A DNA stretch of 50,703 nt from an uncultured Pirellula sp. (GCA_903858115.1 CAIOHR010000139.1:1-50703), one strand, 5' to 3'; counted from the first letter of the stretch, positions 17,338-27,632 are shown. Numbers and translations: made by a program. Notes: generated by a model from the sequence alone, not told the origin.

Positions 17338-20127
17338 ATGTGTTCCATACGACACTTGCGAAAATGTAGTCAGCGCTTCTTCCTTTGCGCAGTCTCAGTG
17401 GTCTTAACAGCGTCGTCATTCGTAACGATGGCTTCCTGTCAAGATACTTCGGCGGAAGGAATCGAGTTTTTCGAAAAACACGTTCGCCCGCTCTTGGTAG
17501 AGAAGTGTTTAGAGTGTCATTCCGCCAACAAGAAAGAGGGCGGGCTGTCGCTTGGGTCGCGGGAAGAGATCCTAGCGGGAGGAGATTCTGGACCAGCAGT
17601 AGATCTGGCTGATCTAGATGCGAGCCGATTGCTTCTCGCGATACGCTATGGCAATGAAGATCTGCGAATGCCGCCGAGCGGTCCACTCGGTAAAGAAGGC
17701 ATTTCTGTACTGGAGAAATGGGTTCATGCATCGATTCCAGATCCTAGGTCGACGACCGATACACCTAAAGAAAGATCTAACGTTTCGATCGAACTAGGTC
17801 GTGCGTTCTGGTCATTTCAGCCCGTAGCGGACGTCGTCATTCCATCAGATCCTCAAGTACATGCCGGCGAGGGGGCAATCGATTCCTTTGTTTCGCATCG
17901 AAAGGCACACCATAGTCTAAAACAATCGGGGCCTGCACCCCGAAGTCAGTGGCTGCGTCGCGTCACACTAGACCTTATTGGATTACCACCTAGCGCGGAA
18001 GAAATTGAGGAATTCGAACGAGATACGGCAGCGGATGCTTACGAAAGGGTCGTCGATCGGTTACTCAATTCGCCACAGTATGGCGTTCGCTGGGGAAGGC
18101 ATTGGCTAGATGTAGTTCGCTATTCCGACTCGAACGGACTCGATGAAAATTTGGCCTTTGGAACGGCATGGCGTTACCGAGATTACGTGATCCAATCCTG
18201 GAATAGCAACAAACCATTCGATCAATTTCTTCGGGAACAGATCGCGGGAGATTTGTTGGACCATACAACTCAAGAAACACATGTTGGAACGGGCTTTCTG
18301 GTGCTAGGAGCAAAGGTCCTAGCAGAACCTGATCGTGACAAACTGATGTTCGATACCATTGACGAGCAGATTGACACGATGGGAAAAGCGTTCCTGGGAC
18401 TAACGCTCGGGTGCGTTCGATGTCATGATCACAAATTCGACCCGATCTTGCAGTCCGAATACTATTCTTTGGCCGCCATTTTCCAAAGCACTCGTACATT
18501 CGGAACATCCAACACGGGGGCAATCAAGCATTGGAACGAAGTGAGTATTGCCAGCGATGTTGAGAAAAAGCACTTGGCCGAAGTAAACTCGCAGTTGTCG
18601 GCCAAACAGGCAGCTTATGCTAAAGCAAAAACAGAGGCGATCAATGCTCTTAGGAAAAAAACTCGTGACAAGGTTCTCGATTATTTGAAGGTGTGCATGC
18701 AGTTAACAGCTGACTGCAGTTTGATCGATTGTGAACCTTTGGCCAAAGCAAATGACTTGCATCCTCGCGTGCTCTTGAATTGCCGACTGTACTTAGCACG
18801 CTTTGCGGACTCGCCGCTGTTTCGTGTTTGGAATGAATGCGATCAGAAAAATGATGTTGTAGCAATGCAGACTTATTATGGAAAGCTGTTCCCAGCGGAT
18901 CGAACCGCAGTAGATGTCAATGCCACTGGCGAGAGCGAAAGCGAGATATCGGCTTTGAGAGAGGTCGCGAAAAAGGCGATTGCGGATGCGACCGGTTTTC
19001 TTGCCATTCCAGCCAAGCTAGAACATGCTCTTGATGTAGAACAAATTTCTAGCCTGAATTCATTAGCAACAGTCGTTAGAGAGTTTGAAAGTGCCGCGCC
19101 AGACGAATCCACTTTCATGGGAGTAGTTGACGGAGAGGTTCGTGATAGCATCCCAATTCATGTGCGAGGGAGTCATCGAAATCCAGGCCCATCGGTAAAG
19201 CGAAGATTTCCTTCCGTTTTGGTTTCGTCACATAGGAGTCCAGTATTTCGTCGCAACCAAAGTGGGCGATTGGAGTTAGCGAACTGGCTGACGGAATCGA
19301 GCCATTCGCTGACAGCACGCGTTTTTGTGAATCGCTTGTGGCGTTGGCATTTCGGTCGGGGGATTGTTGCGACGCCGGATAACTTCGGAAAACTCGGTTC
19401 AGCACCGAGCCACCCAGAACTGTTAGATTATCTAGCGAGGGAATTGATTGAATCGGGGTGGCGAGTGAAGGAGCTTCAGAGGAGCATTGTTCTTTCCTCC
19501 ACTTATGGTTTAGGTTCCAACGATTCCCAGTTGGACAGTGCAGGCCGAGAGATCGATCCGGAGAATGTGATGTTATGGCATTTTCCATCGCAACGATTGG
19601 ATGCGGAACAGATCAGAGACTCCATCTTGCACGTCACTGGCTTACTCGACTATCGATTGGGCGGGAAGACAGTACCACTCCGGAACCGGCAATTCGTTTT
19701 TGACCATACCTCGATCGATCATACGAAGTATGACACCGCTCGAAGGACCGCTTACTTCCCTATCATTCGAAACAACCTGGCGCCATTGTTTCAACAGTTT
19801 GATTATCCAGATCCAACGATGCCGACAGGGCATCGTGCTACAACTTCGGTAGCGCCGCAATCACTTTTATTGTTGAATGCAGACTGGGTTTTGGATGCTG
19901 CGGAGAAGGTTTCAAAGCGAATTTGCGAAGATCCGCAGAACACAACTCTTCATCAAAGAGTGACGAAATTGTACAGAGTTGTATTGGGGCGAGATCCGTC
20001 TGAATCGGAGGTTGGTTTGGTGTTGCCATGGATCAAGAGTGCCAACACAGAGCATGAAGTCGAGGGACGCTGGACGACATTGACGCAGAATCTACTTATT
20101 GGCAACGAGTTCTTTTTTGTAAGGTAG
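17338..20127 (+). CDS. Planctomycete cytochrome c / DUF1549 / DUF1553 (PSD1) protein
   Basis: A 929-residue exported protein with a signal peptide in the first ~34 residues. A single haem-binding CLECH motif at residues 57-61 lies in an N-terminal cytochrome-like domain (LLVEKCLECHSANKKEGGL). DUF1549 (about residues 160-370, with RVTLDLIGLPPSAEEIEEF and WGRHWLDVVRYSDSNG) and DUF1553 (about 640-900, with RVFVNRLWRWHFGRGIV and FGKLGSAPSHPELLDYLA) follow. These are hallmark planctomycete proteins of unproven biochemistry, found in dozens of copies per genome and often linked to sulfatase or polysaccharide loci. The DUF1501 gene starts six bases after its stop, the usual partner arrangement. Confidence 0.95.
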   Translation: MCSIRHLRKCSQRFFLCAVSVVLTASSFVTMASCQDTSAEGIEFFEKHVRPLLVEKCLECHSANKKEGGLSLGSREEILAGGDSGPAVDLADLDASRLLLAIRYGNEDLRMPPSGPLGKEGISVLEKWVHASIPDPRSTTDTPKERSNVSIELGRAFWSFQPVADVVIPSDPQVHAGEGAIDSFVSHRKAHHSLKQSGPAPRSQWLRRVTLDLIGLPPSAEEIEEFERDTAADAYERVVDRLLNSPQYGVRWGRHWLDVVRYSDSNGLDENLAFGTAWRYRDYVIQSWNSNKPFDQFLREQIAGDLLDHTTQETHVGTGFLVLGAKVLAEPDRDKLMFDTIDEQIDTMGKAFLGLTLGCVRCHDHKFDPILQSEYYSLAAIFQSTRTFGTSNTGAIKHWNEVSIASDVEKKHLAEVNSQLSAKQAAYAKAKTEAINALRKKTRDKVLDYLKVCMQLTADCSLIDCEPLAKANDLHPRVLLNCRLYLARFADSPLFRVWNECDQKNDVVAMQTYYGKLFPADRTAVDVNATGESESEISALREVAKKAIADATGFLAIPAKLEHALDVEQISSLNSLATVVREFESAAPDESTFMGVVDGEVRDSIPIHVRGSHRNPGPSVKRRFPSVLVSSHRSPVFRRNQSGRLELANWLTESSHSLTARVFVNRLWRWHFGRGIVATPDNFGKLGSAPSHPELLDYLARELIESGWRVKELQRSIVLSSTYGLGSNDSQLDSAGREIDPENVMLWHFPSQRLDAEQIRDSILHVTGLLDYRLGGKTVPLRNRQFVFDHTSIDHTKYDTARRTAYFPIIRNNLAPLFQQFDYPDPTMPTGHRATTSVAPQSLLLLNADWVLDAAEKVSKRICEDPQNTTLHQRVTKLYRVVLGRDPSESEVGLVLPWIKSANTEHEVEGRWTTLTQNLLIGNEFFFVR

Positions 20128-20132
20128 TCCTC

Positions 20133-21557
20133 ATGAATTTGCCAGTTCTTTTCGATGAGCATTCCATCGTTTCAAGACGCCAGATCTTGCAATCTGCGGC
20201 GCTCGGATTTGGTCATTTGGCATTTCAAACACTGTGTATGAGTGAAGCATCTGCAAGAGACGCTAACCTTTTGTCACCAAAAGCCCCCCACTTTCCGCCT
20301 CGCGCGAAACGAATGGTGTTTCTTTTTATGAAGGGAGGGCCATCCCATGTGGACACGTTTGATCCCAAGCCTTTGCTCGATAAAGATGATGGTAAACCAC
20401 CTCCCTTTGAGCTACCGCGAGTCGTTTTTGCGACTCAGGGAAATCTACTGAAATCACCGTGGAAGTTTCGAAACTGTGGCCAATCTGGATTGCCTGTGAG
20501 CGATTTATTCCCACATGTATCGAAGCACATTGACAAGCTTTGTGTGTTGCGTTCGTTGCATGGCAGCAACCCTGCGCATGGTGGAGCATTGCTAAAGATG
20601 CATACTGGCAGCGACCAGTTCGTGCGTCCAAGCTTAGGATCCTGGATCAGTTATGGTCTCGGAACGGAGAATGACAATCTACCTTCCTTTGTGACCATCT
20701 GCCCGACGCTGGCGCATGGAGGTGTCAATAACTGGGGATCTGCCTTTTTGCCATCGGCCTATCAAGGCACTCCGATTGGGAATGCAAGCTTGCCAGCAAC
20801 AGCTGCACAGATTGGAAACATTTCCAATTCACGTGTTGAACCCTCGATGCAGATGCGTCAAATTGAATTGCTTCGACGCATGGAAAAATTGGGTCAATGC
20901 CAGGGGACACAAGATGAAGTACTCGAAGGGAGACTCCATAGCTTTGAACTTGCATTTCGCATGCAAGGAGCAGTTCCGGAAATACAAGATTTAGGGAGAG
21001 AGTCGGCCGCAACCCATCGGCTCTATGGAATTGATGATCCACTGACGGAGAATTTTGGACGACAGTGCTTGTTGGCACGAAGGTTTTTGGAGCGAGGCGT
21101 TCGGTTTGTGCAGGTCACACACAGCGACAGTGAAGTCCAGTGGGATCAACATAGCGATCTGCTGCTCGGACATACGAAGAACGCTTCTGAAGTTGACAAA
21201 CCTATCGCTGGTTTTCTCTCCGATCTCGAGTCGCGAGGGCTACTGGCTGATACCTTGGTACTCTGGGGAGGCGAGTTCGGACGCACACCAACGTCTCAAG
21301 GGAACGGTAGAGATCATAACCCCCACGGCTTTTGTATGTGGATGGCAGGGGGGGGAGTGAAGCGTGGATTCGCTTATGGAGCCACGGACGATTACGGTTA
21401 CTATGCCATCGAGAACAAAATGCATGTTCATGATCTCCATGCAACCATACTTCACCTGTTAGGGTTGGATCATGAACGCCTTACATATCGCTACGCGGGT
21501 AGAGATTTTCGATTGACAGATGTTTCTGGAAAAGTTGCGACGGGCATTTTGGCTTAG
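20133..21557 (+). CDS. DUF1501 domain-containing protein
   Basis: A 474-residue protein, alkaline-phosphatase/sulfatase-like in fold. An SRRQILQSAALGFG segment resembles a twin-arginine export signal, followed by RAKRMVFLFMKGGPSHVDTF, the DUF1501 entry motif. Later conserved blocks are LRSLHGSNPAHGGALLKMHTGS, SWISYGLGTENDNLPSFV, DTLVLWGGEFGRTPTSQG and GRDHNPHGFCMWMAGGGVK. The Asp and His residues in these blocks resemble the metal ligands of the phosphatase superfamily, though no activity is established. It is almost certainly co-transcribed with the PSD1 gene upstream. It converges on the TPR gene, with a 26-base gap. Confidence 0.95.
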   Translation: MNLPVLFDEHSIVSRRQILQSAALGFGHLAFQTLCMSEASARDANLLSPKAPHFPPRAKRMVFLFMKGGPSHVDTFDPKPLLDKDDGKPPPFELPRVVFATQGNLLKSPWKFRNCGQSGLPVSDLFPHVSKHIDKLCVLRSLHGSNPAHGGALLKMHTGSDQFVRPSLGSWISYGLGTENDNLPSFVTICPTLAHGGVNNWGSAFLPSAYQGTPIGNASLPATAAQIGNISNSRVEPSMQMRQIELLRRMEKLGQCQGTQDEVLEGRLHSFELAFRMQGAVPEIQDLGRESAATHRLYGIDDPLTENFGRQCLLARRFLERGVRFVQVTHSDSEVQWDQHSDLLLGHTKNASEVDKPIAGFLSDLESRGLLADTLVLWGGEFGRTPTSQGNGRDHNPHGFCMWMAGGGVKRGFAYGATDDYGYYAIENKMHVHDLHATILHLLGLDHERLTYRYAGRDFRLTDVSGKVATGILA

Positions 21558-21583
21558 CGACGGCAAATGCAACGAAAGAATGA

Positions 21584-23248
21584 TTACTTCGGTTCTTTGT
21601 TCGCTTCTTCCACTGCTGGTTTGGGCTCCATGGATTCGACAACCTCTTTTTGCGCTTTGGCCATGTCCTTCAGTCCGACCGCAAGATAGGCATCGATCAG
21701 CTTCTTTCGTGTTGCGATTCGATTTTCATCGGCGGCAATACTTTGCTCGAACTTACTGATCGCTTCCTTTGGTCGATTCGCAGCCATTAGAATTTGCCCG
21801 TAAGTGTCGAGCACTTCTGCATTCTTGGGAGCAGTATTGTTCGCAATGTCAATCAACTGGAGTGCACGTTCTAAATTTGGGGGTACCGATTTGAACAAAC
21901 AGAATGCAAGATTGTTATAAGGGTTGGCATCCGCGACTCTCGCATTAGCATTTTTCTTTATAGCCATTTCCCAATTTTTGATCGCGTTTTCTTCATCCCC
22001 CGTGAGGTAATACCCTTGGGCCAACAAACTATGCGATTGAGCTGTTGTAATTTCATTTGCTATTTGCTTACGAAGTGCGTCTATGATCTTTTTGGTTGGT
22101 TTGATTTTCTGCGTTAGTAGCCGAGCTGCTTGTTCGGAAATGGAAGGATTTTCCGGATCAGCATCGATAGCAGACTCGAGCAGAGTCATGTCGGCTGTCA
22201 TCGTTCCGCCGGGACCTGGAGCAATAGATTGCTGGAACATCGCGATTCGGACATCGGATAGCATGCGAGAAAGCCTTGGCCTTTTCGCATTGTTCATCAG
22301 TCCCTCCTCTAGTACGGAAGCAGCTTGTGGTAGTCGGCCCGTGAGCTTTCGAACTTCCGCGATAGCCAAACGATCATCATCCTGTTCGTTTCCTGTGTTT
22401 AGTTTTGCGCCAAAAAACTCTTCGGCCGCATAAGAGGCTTGACGCAGCCCTTCTTGATTGTTGAGTCGACTATAGAGTCCCGCTAGCTGTAGGTTATAGC
22501 GACGATCTCGTTTCGACGCGTCGATGGCAACTTCAATAGCTTTGGGTGCGAGACCATTCTGCTCCAACAAGATGGAAAAAATCGAGACGAGTTTAACATT
22601 GCATTCGTTCCAGGAAGTTGCATTATTGAGATGCTTCCCAAGATCCTTCATGTCGACTTCTCGATTGTCTTCCTTGGCTTGAAGTATCCATGAAGCTGCC
22701 CAACAGCTTGCGGGTGGGTACGTTCCGTACTCACCTGAAGCGATATCAAACATGATCTCCTTCGCCTGCTCTTCGTCTCCTTGAATACTTTTCATCAACG
22801 CTAGCCGATATCGTGTTGGAACGCTATTCGGTTCGAAAGTAAGAATTCTCTTCGCCAAAAGCTCTGCGAATTGAAATGCTCTTTTGGCTCGTTCAGACGG
22901 GAATGCGGACTCCGGGGTTGCCGGCTTCGTGTTCGGGAAAAGAAGCGAAAATTTTGTATTGGCTATACTTTCGAGGGTTCTCGTTGGAAGAGTTTTTTCT
23001 CCCTCCACCCCATAACGCTGAACTTTGGAGTCGGTTCGTTCGAAAACCGAGAAACCATAGATCAGATAGACAGATAGTAAGGTTAGAAATGCAGGAAGAT
23101 GAATCCAAAACATCGTCGAATTGCGGGAGTATTTCCATCCCTTTAACGCATCGACTGCACCGCCATAGACACTCATCGGTGCGGTAAAGATCTTGAGGCT
23201 CTCACTCGCGAACCAAGACAGAAAGTGACTCCATGTTCGTTCGGTCAT
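21584..23248 (-). CDS. Membrane-anchored TPR protein coupled to the exosortase-like gene
   Basis: A 554-residue protein with one membrane segment at about residues 48-67 (WIHLPAFLTLLSVYLIYGF) and a long tetratricopeptide-repeat region behind it (for example ARVADANPYNNLAFCLFKS and APKNAEVLDTYGQILMAANR, which fit TPR helix pairs). TPRs are protein-binding platforms. Its ATG overlaps the stop of the exosortase-like gene by four bases, so the two are co-translated and probably work together, perhaps as a scaffold for sorting or for envelope-polysaccharide assembly. The C-terminus (KPAVEEANKEPK) is low complexity. No enzymatic motif is seen. Confidence 0.85.
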   Translation of the reverse strand: MTERTWSHFLSWFASESLKIFTAPMSVYGGAVDALKGWKYSRNSTMFWIHLPAFLTLLSVYLIYGFSVFERTDSKVQRYGVEGEKTLPTRTLESIANTKFSLLFPNTKPATPESAFPSERAKRAFQFAELLAKRILTFEPNSVPTRYRLALMKSIQGDEEQAKEIMFDIASGEYGTYPPASCWAASWILQAKEDNREVDMKDLGKHLNNATSWNECNVKLVSIFSILLEQNGLAPKAIEVAIDASKRDRRYNLQLAGLYSRLNNQEGLRQASYAAEEFFGAKLNTGNEQDDDRLAIAEVRKLTGRLPQAASVLEEGLMNNAKRPRLSRMLSDVRIAMFQQSIAPGPGGTMTADMTLLESAIDADPENPSISEQAARLLTQKIKPTKKIIDALRKQIANEITTAQSHSLLAQGYYLTGDEENAIKNWEMAIKKNANARVADANPYNNLAFCLFKSVPPNLERALQLIDIANNTAPKNAEVLDTYGQILMAANRPKEAISKFEQSIAADENRIATRKKLIDAYLAVGLKDMAKAQKEVVESMEPKPAVEEANKEPK

Positions 23249-24264
23249 TCTAGATCATCCTCGTTAAAGTCCTCAATTTCTATCGCACGACTGGGCACTT
23301 CGGGATTCAGATTCGGCAAGCCGACAATCGAATTCCAAGAAATTGCTACTAGGGGAAAATCGGGATTAATGAACTCAATAGGGATCGGTGCCAGGAAAGA
23401 ACTAAAGAGTTGATCGAGACTGACAATCAGCAATGCACCGATCAAAAACAAACTAACTTCAAGTGTCGTATTCCAATGCATAACGGCAATGGGGCCCGAC
23501 TCGTTGTTTTGTTCGGTCGAGGACACAATCAACGATAAGACGACCCAAGCTGCGGCTCGGACCGCAATCCAAACGAAAAAAGCCAGAGAGCAGGTCGCCA
23601 GCCCGCTTACCAAACTTCGACGAAAAGCAAAAACACAAAGCAAACTAATTCCAAGGAAAGTTACAATGCTGTCCCATTTGCCAACGCAGGAAAATTGGTC
23701 TGCAATCCCGTATCCGAAATAAAGAGTATTGCCTTCTCGAAAGTGAGATTGAGCAAATACGTCGGCTAAACCTGAAGTAACGCTTACCGCAATGGACTCA
23801 ATACTGGCAAAGGCATTCCGTTCCTCAAAGGCCTTGACCAAAGCAGGGACCATAAGTGCCAACCCGATCGCAATTGCATTGCCAACACTTTCGCCCTTCA
23901 TTTGTGCTGCAAACCAACCGGCAACCGACAATCCTAGAGCGATCGCATAAAACTTTGGCCTGCTTGTGGCGACAGCGATCCCCACGAAAATAGCGGAAAA
24001 TGACCACAAAAGTCCCGGAGCAACCACTCGTGTTGGCTTATCTGTGTTCCACCAACTCTGGGAGATAGATATGATCAGCCCAACGGCTACACAAATCGTA
24101 CAAACGATGCGATCGATTGACGTAAACCAATCGGCCCAGAAGCCGAATCCGAGAAGAAGGGAGATAGCAGCTAATCCGATCGTGATAGCGTGGACAGCCC
24201 ACGTCGGAAGCGATCGACCAGAAGCAGTCTTTCCGGACTCACCTAAAGCAATCGAGTCAGTCAT
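23245..24264 (-). CDS. Exosortase-like transmembrane transpeptidase (exosortase U-like)
   Basis: A 339-residue protein with about eight membrane helices. The exosortase catalytic triad appears with plausible spacing: Cys193 (ADQFSCVGKWDSI), Arg236 (VWIAVRAAAW) and His263 (AVMHWNTT). The Cys is preceded by the usual small/aromatic segment and followed by two helices, as in exosortase/archaeosortase enzymes that cleave C-terminal sorting signals of exported proteins. It has the planctomycete variant look (exosortase U type) but is divergent: the standard CSGI motif reads CVGK here. None of the proteins in this window ends with a sorting tail (motif, hydrophobic helix, basic end), so substrates are elsewhere. 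Confidence 0.68.
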   Translation of the reverse strand: MTDSIALGESGKTASGRSLPTWAVHAITIGLAAISLLLGFGFWADWFTSIDRIVCTICVAVGLIISISQSWWNTDKPTRVVAPGLLWSFSAIFVGIAVATSRPKFYAIALGLSVAGWFAAQMKGESVGNAIAIGLALMVPALVKAFEERNAFASIESIAVSVTSGLADVFAQSHFREGNTLYFGYGIADQFSCVGKWDSIVTFLGISLLCVFAFRRSLVSGLATCSLAFFVWIAVRAAAWVVLSLIVSSTEQNNESGPIAVMHWNTTLEVSLFLIGALLIVSLDQLFSSFLAPIPIEFINPDFPLVAISWNSIVGLPNLNPEVPSRAIEIEDFNEDDLE

Positions 24265-24339
24265 TTACTTATCAATTTGTTTCGAAAGCACCGTAGGTTT
24301 GCTGAGCGGCTGTCCACACACGCCCAAGGATACTCAGGG

Positions 24340-25638
24340 ATGTTCGTCTTGACGAATGCATTGTACCTAATCTTGTTTTGTTTTATTAGCCCAACCATCC
24401 TTTATCAGGCCATTCGGCATGGTCGATACAAACGGGGGTGGAGGGAAAAAGTTTTTGGCGCTTCGACCATCGTAAGCTGTACGGGTTTCAAGACGGTTTG
24501 GCTACACGCGGTCAGTGTTGGAGAAGTGCAATTAATGCGAACGGTCGTTCGAGCCCTTGAAAATCGCAGACCGGACCTTCAATTTGTGATCTCTACCTCT
24601 ACGGATAGTGGATACGACTTGGCGAGAGAATCGTTTCCAGATCATCCGGTGTGCTTTGCCCCATTTGATTTTTCCTGGGCGATCAAGGAGTCGTTTCGAA
24701 GGATCAACCCGAGCCTCATTCTGTTGATGGAGTTGGAAGTTTGGCCAAATTGGTTGAAAGAAGCGGAAAAACAGCGATGCCCGGTCCTCGTATTGAACGG
24801 ACGACTGAGCGAAAAGAGTTTTCGCGGCTATCGAAAGATATCCTGGATCATGAAGCCGATCCTCCGCTCCTTGGATTGGGTGGGAGCCCAAAACCAAACC
24901 TATGCGGATCGATTCCTTCAATTGGGAGTCGAACCTTGCGCGATTTCAGTCACGGGTAGTATCAAATTCGATGGAGCTGAGCCTGACCGAAGTGCGACAG
25001 AAATTGTCGAACGTCGCAAACTATTGGGGCTTCGCGAGGACGACATTGTTTGGGTGGCAGGAAGTACTCAGGAGCCGGAGGAAGATTTGGTTCTCAACGC
25101 ATTCTTGAAGATAAGCCCCGAGTTTCCCAATCTAAAGTTGCTCATTGTCCCTCGGCATCGAGAGAGGTTTGGCGAGATAGCGAAGCTGATCCAAAGTAAA
25201 GGGCGACCTTGGGCAAAACGTTCGGATCACATGAATTCTGCCCCCGACCCCGGTTGGACAATCTTCTTGGGCGACACGATCGGCGAATTGAAATGGTGGT
25301 GGGGACTGGCATCGATTGGGTTTGTCGGTGGTAGTTTTGGAAATCGAGGTGGCCAAAACATGATTGAACCTTGTGCCTACGGAGTCGCGACAAGCTTCGG
25401 CCCCAACACAAAGAATTTTGCAGACATCGTCGGGTTATTGCTCCACGCGAAAGCGTGCGAGCAGTTTATGAACGAAGAAGAATTGTTGCCTTGGGTCCGC
25501 GAGATGGTGGCGAACTCAACCTTGCGGAACGAAATCGGCAATCGCGCAAAGACGGTTACAGCTTCCCATCGAGGGGCGTTGGATCGCACCCTTGCAGCAA
25601 TTGAGAACTTCCTGCCGCAACGGGACAACCCAGTCTAG
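24340..25638 (+). CDS. waaA: 3-deoxy-D-manno-octulosonic acid (Kdo) transferase
   Basis: About 432 residues. An N-terminal membrane anchor (NALYLILFCFISPTILYQAI) is followed by a GT30 glycosyltransferase: WLHAVSVGEVQLMRTVVRAL, FAPFDFSWAIKESFRRINPS, LLMELEVWPNW and a C-terminal VGGSFGNRGGQNMIEPCAYG nucleotide-sugar site. WaaA (KdtA) adds Kdo from CMP-Kdo to lipid A precursors on the inner leaflet of the inner membrane, so its presence implies LPS-type outer-membrane lipid. The ATG at 24340 is preceded by an AGG and gives the normal N-terminus; the ATG at 24277 would add 21 residues and run into the divergent gene's leader. Confidence 0.93.
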   Translation: MFVLTNALYLILFCFISPTILYQAIRHGRYKRGWREKVFGASTIVSCTGFKTVWLHAVSVGEVQLMRTVVRALENRRPDLQFVISTSTDSGYDLARESFPDHPVCFAPFDFSWAIKESFRRINPSLILLMELEVWPNWLKEAEKQRCPVLVLNGRLSEKSFRGYRKISWIMKPILRSLDWVGAQNQTYADRFLQLGVEPCAISVTGSIKFDGAEPDRSATEIVERRKLLGLREDDIVWVAGSTQEPEEDLVLNAFLKISPEFPNLKLLIVPRHRERFGEIAKLIQSKGRPWAKRSDHMNSAPDPGWTIFLGDTIGELKWWWGLASIGFVGGSFGNRGGQNMIEPCAYGVATSFGPNTKNFADIVGLLLHAKACEQFMNEEELLPWVREMVANSTLRNEIGNRAKTVTASHRGALDRTLAAIENFLPQRDNPV

Positions 25639-25700
25639 AGAATGCTGCAAGACTCATTAGAATCTGGAGTCACTCTAACTAGCCGGGGATATCTATCTTG

Positions 25701-27602
25701 ATGAATGACCAATCTATTCAACGTGTTCAAACCATTTACGGGATCGAGAATTGGTCAGGAGGATATTTTGACGTCAACAAATCTGGCAACATAACTGTTA
25801 GGCCCAGTGCGAACGACCCGAGGACCGTCGATCTGAAGCATCTCGTGGACTATCTGGTCAACGAAAAAAAGATGAAGCTTCCGTTGCTTTTGCGATTCCC
25901 ACAGATACTGTCGAACCAGCTCAAAATCCTGACTTCTGCCTACCAGGAAGCCATTGCTCAGTTCGAGTACAAAGCGAAACACTTTCCCGTGTTTCCCATG
26001 AAGGTAAACCCGCGACGGGAAGTCGTGGAAGAGTTTTTGAAAGAGAGTGGCAGACTGCGTGTCGGCTTGGAATGCGGATCCAAGGCTGAGTTGTATGCTG
26101 CCGTTGCACAAGAGCAAGTTCCTGAAACACTGCTGATCTGCAACGGATTCAAGGACGAAGCGTTTTGTAGACTCGCTTGTTTGGCGGTGCAAGCTGGCAA
26201 ACGCGTCATCATCGTTATCGAAAAACTTAACGAATTGAAAATGTTGCTACGAGTGGTCAGCCAAACGGGGGTTTGCCCCTGGATTGGTTTGCGTGTCAAA
26301 CTGTACACGAGAGGCTCTGGGAAGTGGGCTAGCTCGGGTGGAGATTCTGCGAAGTTTGGTTTAACGACCTCCGAAATCATGCAAAGCGTGAAGTTGCTCC
26401 GCGAATCGAAGATGGAGCATCAATTCAAACTCTTGCATTTTCACATCGGCTCGCAAATCACCGACATCAAGCGAGTGAAGAACGCAATGAAAGAGGCTGC
26501 TCGCGTTTACTCGAAGATTCACCAATTGGGGTTTGGTATCGACTATCTTGACATTGGCGGTGGGCTAGGTGTCGATTACGATGGCTCCAAAACGCGCTTC
26601 GAATCCTCCATGAACTACACAGTGCAAGAGTTTGCTAACGATGTCGTTTATTCAATACTTTCTGTCTGTGATGAGGAAGGTGTTCCTCACCCAAGTCTGG
26701 TTACTGAAAGCGGACGGATGATGACCGCTTATCACTCAGTGTTGATCGTGTCGATCCGAGAAGAGATCGAGACGTTCGCCGACGATCAACCCGAAGTGGA
26801 GATCGATTCGGATGACCCACAAGTGATCACGGAACTCAAGTGGCTTTGTGATGACATCAATGGCAAGAACTACCTGGAGTATTACCACGATGCGATCGAA
26901 CACAAAGACGAATTGCACACGCAATTCAATTTGGGGCTAATCTCGCTTGAGGATCGCGCTAAAGGAGAAGTGCTCTATTGGGAGGTTTGCGCTCGGGCTC
27001 TAAAGGAATCGGAAAGTGCAAGGATTCCAAACGAAGAGTTTGAGGAAGTGAAACGAGTATTGGCAGCCAAATATTTGTGCAATTTTTCACTTTTCCGTTC
27101 AGCGCCTGACTCATGGGCCATTGGCCAGTTGTTTCCCATTGTTCCTATCCATCGCCTCGATGAAGCCAAGCTCGATTTTGCTACCTTGGTCGATGTTACA
27201 TGTGACTCCGACGGAAAAATAGATAAGTTCGTTGATTTGAAAGATGTCAAGGAGACGCTGGAACTACCGGAATGGCGAGAAAATGAAGACTACTACGTAG
27301 GGTTGTTTTTGGTTGGTGCCTATCAAGAAGTGATGGGCTCGTTTCACAATCTTTTTGGACTGCCCAATGAAGCCCAAGTGTTCTTGGTAGACGACGGACA
27401 GTTTCATGTCTCGAAACTTATCGCGGGAAGTCACATTGAAGACATGGTGCGTTTTGCACAGTACGAAGCTGCGAGCTTACAACAAGCCTTTGCGAAGAAG
27501 GTGAACCAACAAGTGGCACTGGGCGTTTTGAAACAAGGAGAATGCGACAAAATGGTTAAGGAGTACATAGATGCGGCTCGTTGGAGTACGTATTTGGAGT
27601 AG
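25701..27602 (+). CDS. speA: Biosynthetic arginine decarboxylase
   Basis: About 633 residues, matching the family length. PLP-dependent fold III enzyme: the PLP lysine lies in FPVFPMKVNP (residue ~101), followed by GLECGSKAELYAA, LLHFHIGSQITDI (His ring-stacking and Gly-rich), YLDIGGGLGVDYDGS, VTESGRMMTAYHSVLI, and FPIVPIHRLDE near the end. It converts arginine to agmatine, the first step of the ADC route to putrescine and spermidine. A TTG directly precedes the ATG and would add one residue; the ATG is chosen. It follows waaA by 62 bases. No agmatinase gene is seen nearby. Confidence 0.96.
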   Translation: MNDQSIQRVQTIYGIENWSGGYFDVNKSGNITVRPSANDPRTVDLKHLVDYLVNEKKMKLPLLLRFPQILSNQLKILTSAYQEAIAQFEYKAKHFPVFPMKVNPRREVVEEFLKESGRLRVGLECGSKAELYAAVAQEQVPETLLICNGFKDEAFCRLACLAVQAGKRVIIVIEKLNELKMLLRVVSQTGVCPWIGLRVKLYTRGSGKWASSGGDSAKFGLTTSEIMQSVKLLRESKMEHQFKLLHFHIGSQITDIKRVKNAMKEAARVYSKIHQLGFGIDYLDIGGGLGVDYDGSKTRFESSMNYTVQEFANDVVYSILSVCDEEGVPHPSLVTESGRMMTAYHSVLIVSIREEIETFADDQPEVEIDSDDPQVITELKWLCDDINGKNYLEYYHDAIEHKDELHTQFNLGLISLEDRAKGEVLYWEVCARALKESESARIPNEEFEEVKRVLAAKYLCNFSLFRSAPDSWAIGQLFPIVPIHRLDEAKLDFATLVDVTCDSDGKIDKFVDLKDVKETLELPEWRENEDYYVGLFLVGAYQEVMGSFHNLFGLPNEAQVFLVDDGQFHVSKLIAGSHIEDMVRFAQYEAASLQQAFAKKVNQQVALGVLKQGECDKMVKEYIDAARWSTYLE

Positions 27603-27632
27603 AGATTTGCCGCATGGGAGTTGCGTCAGTTC

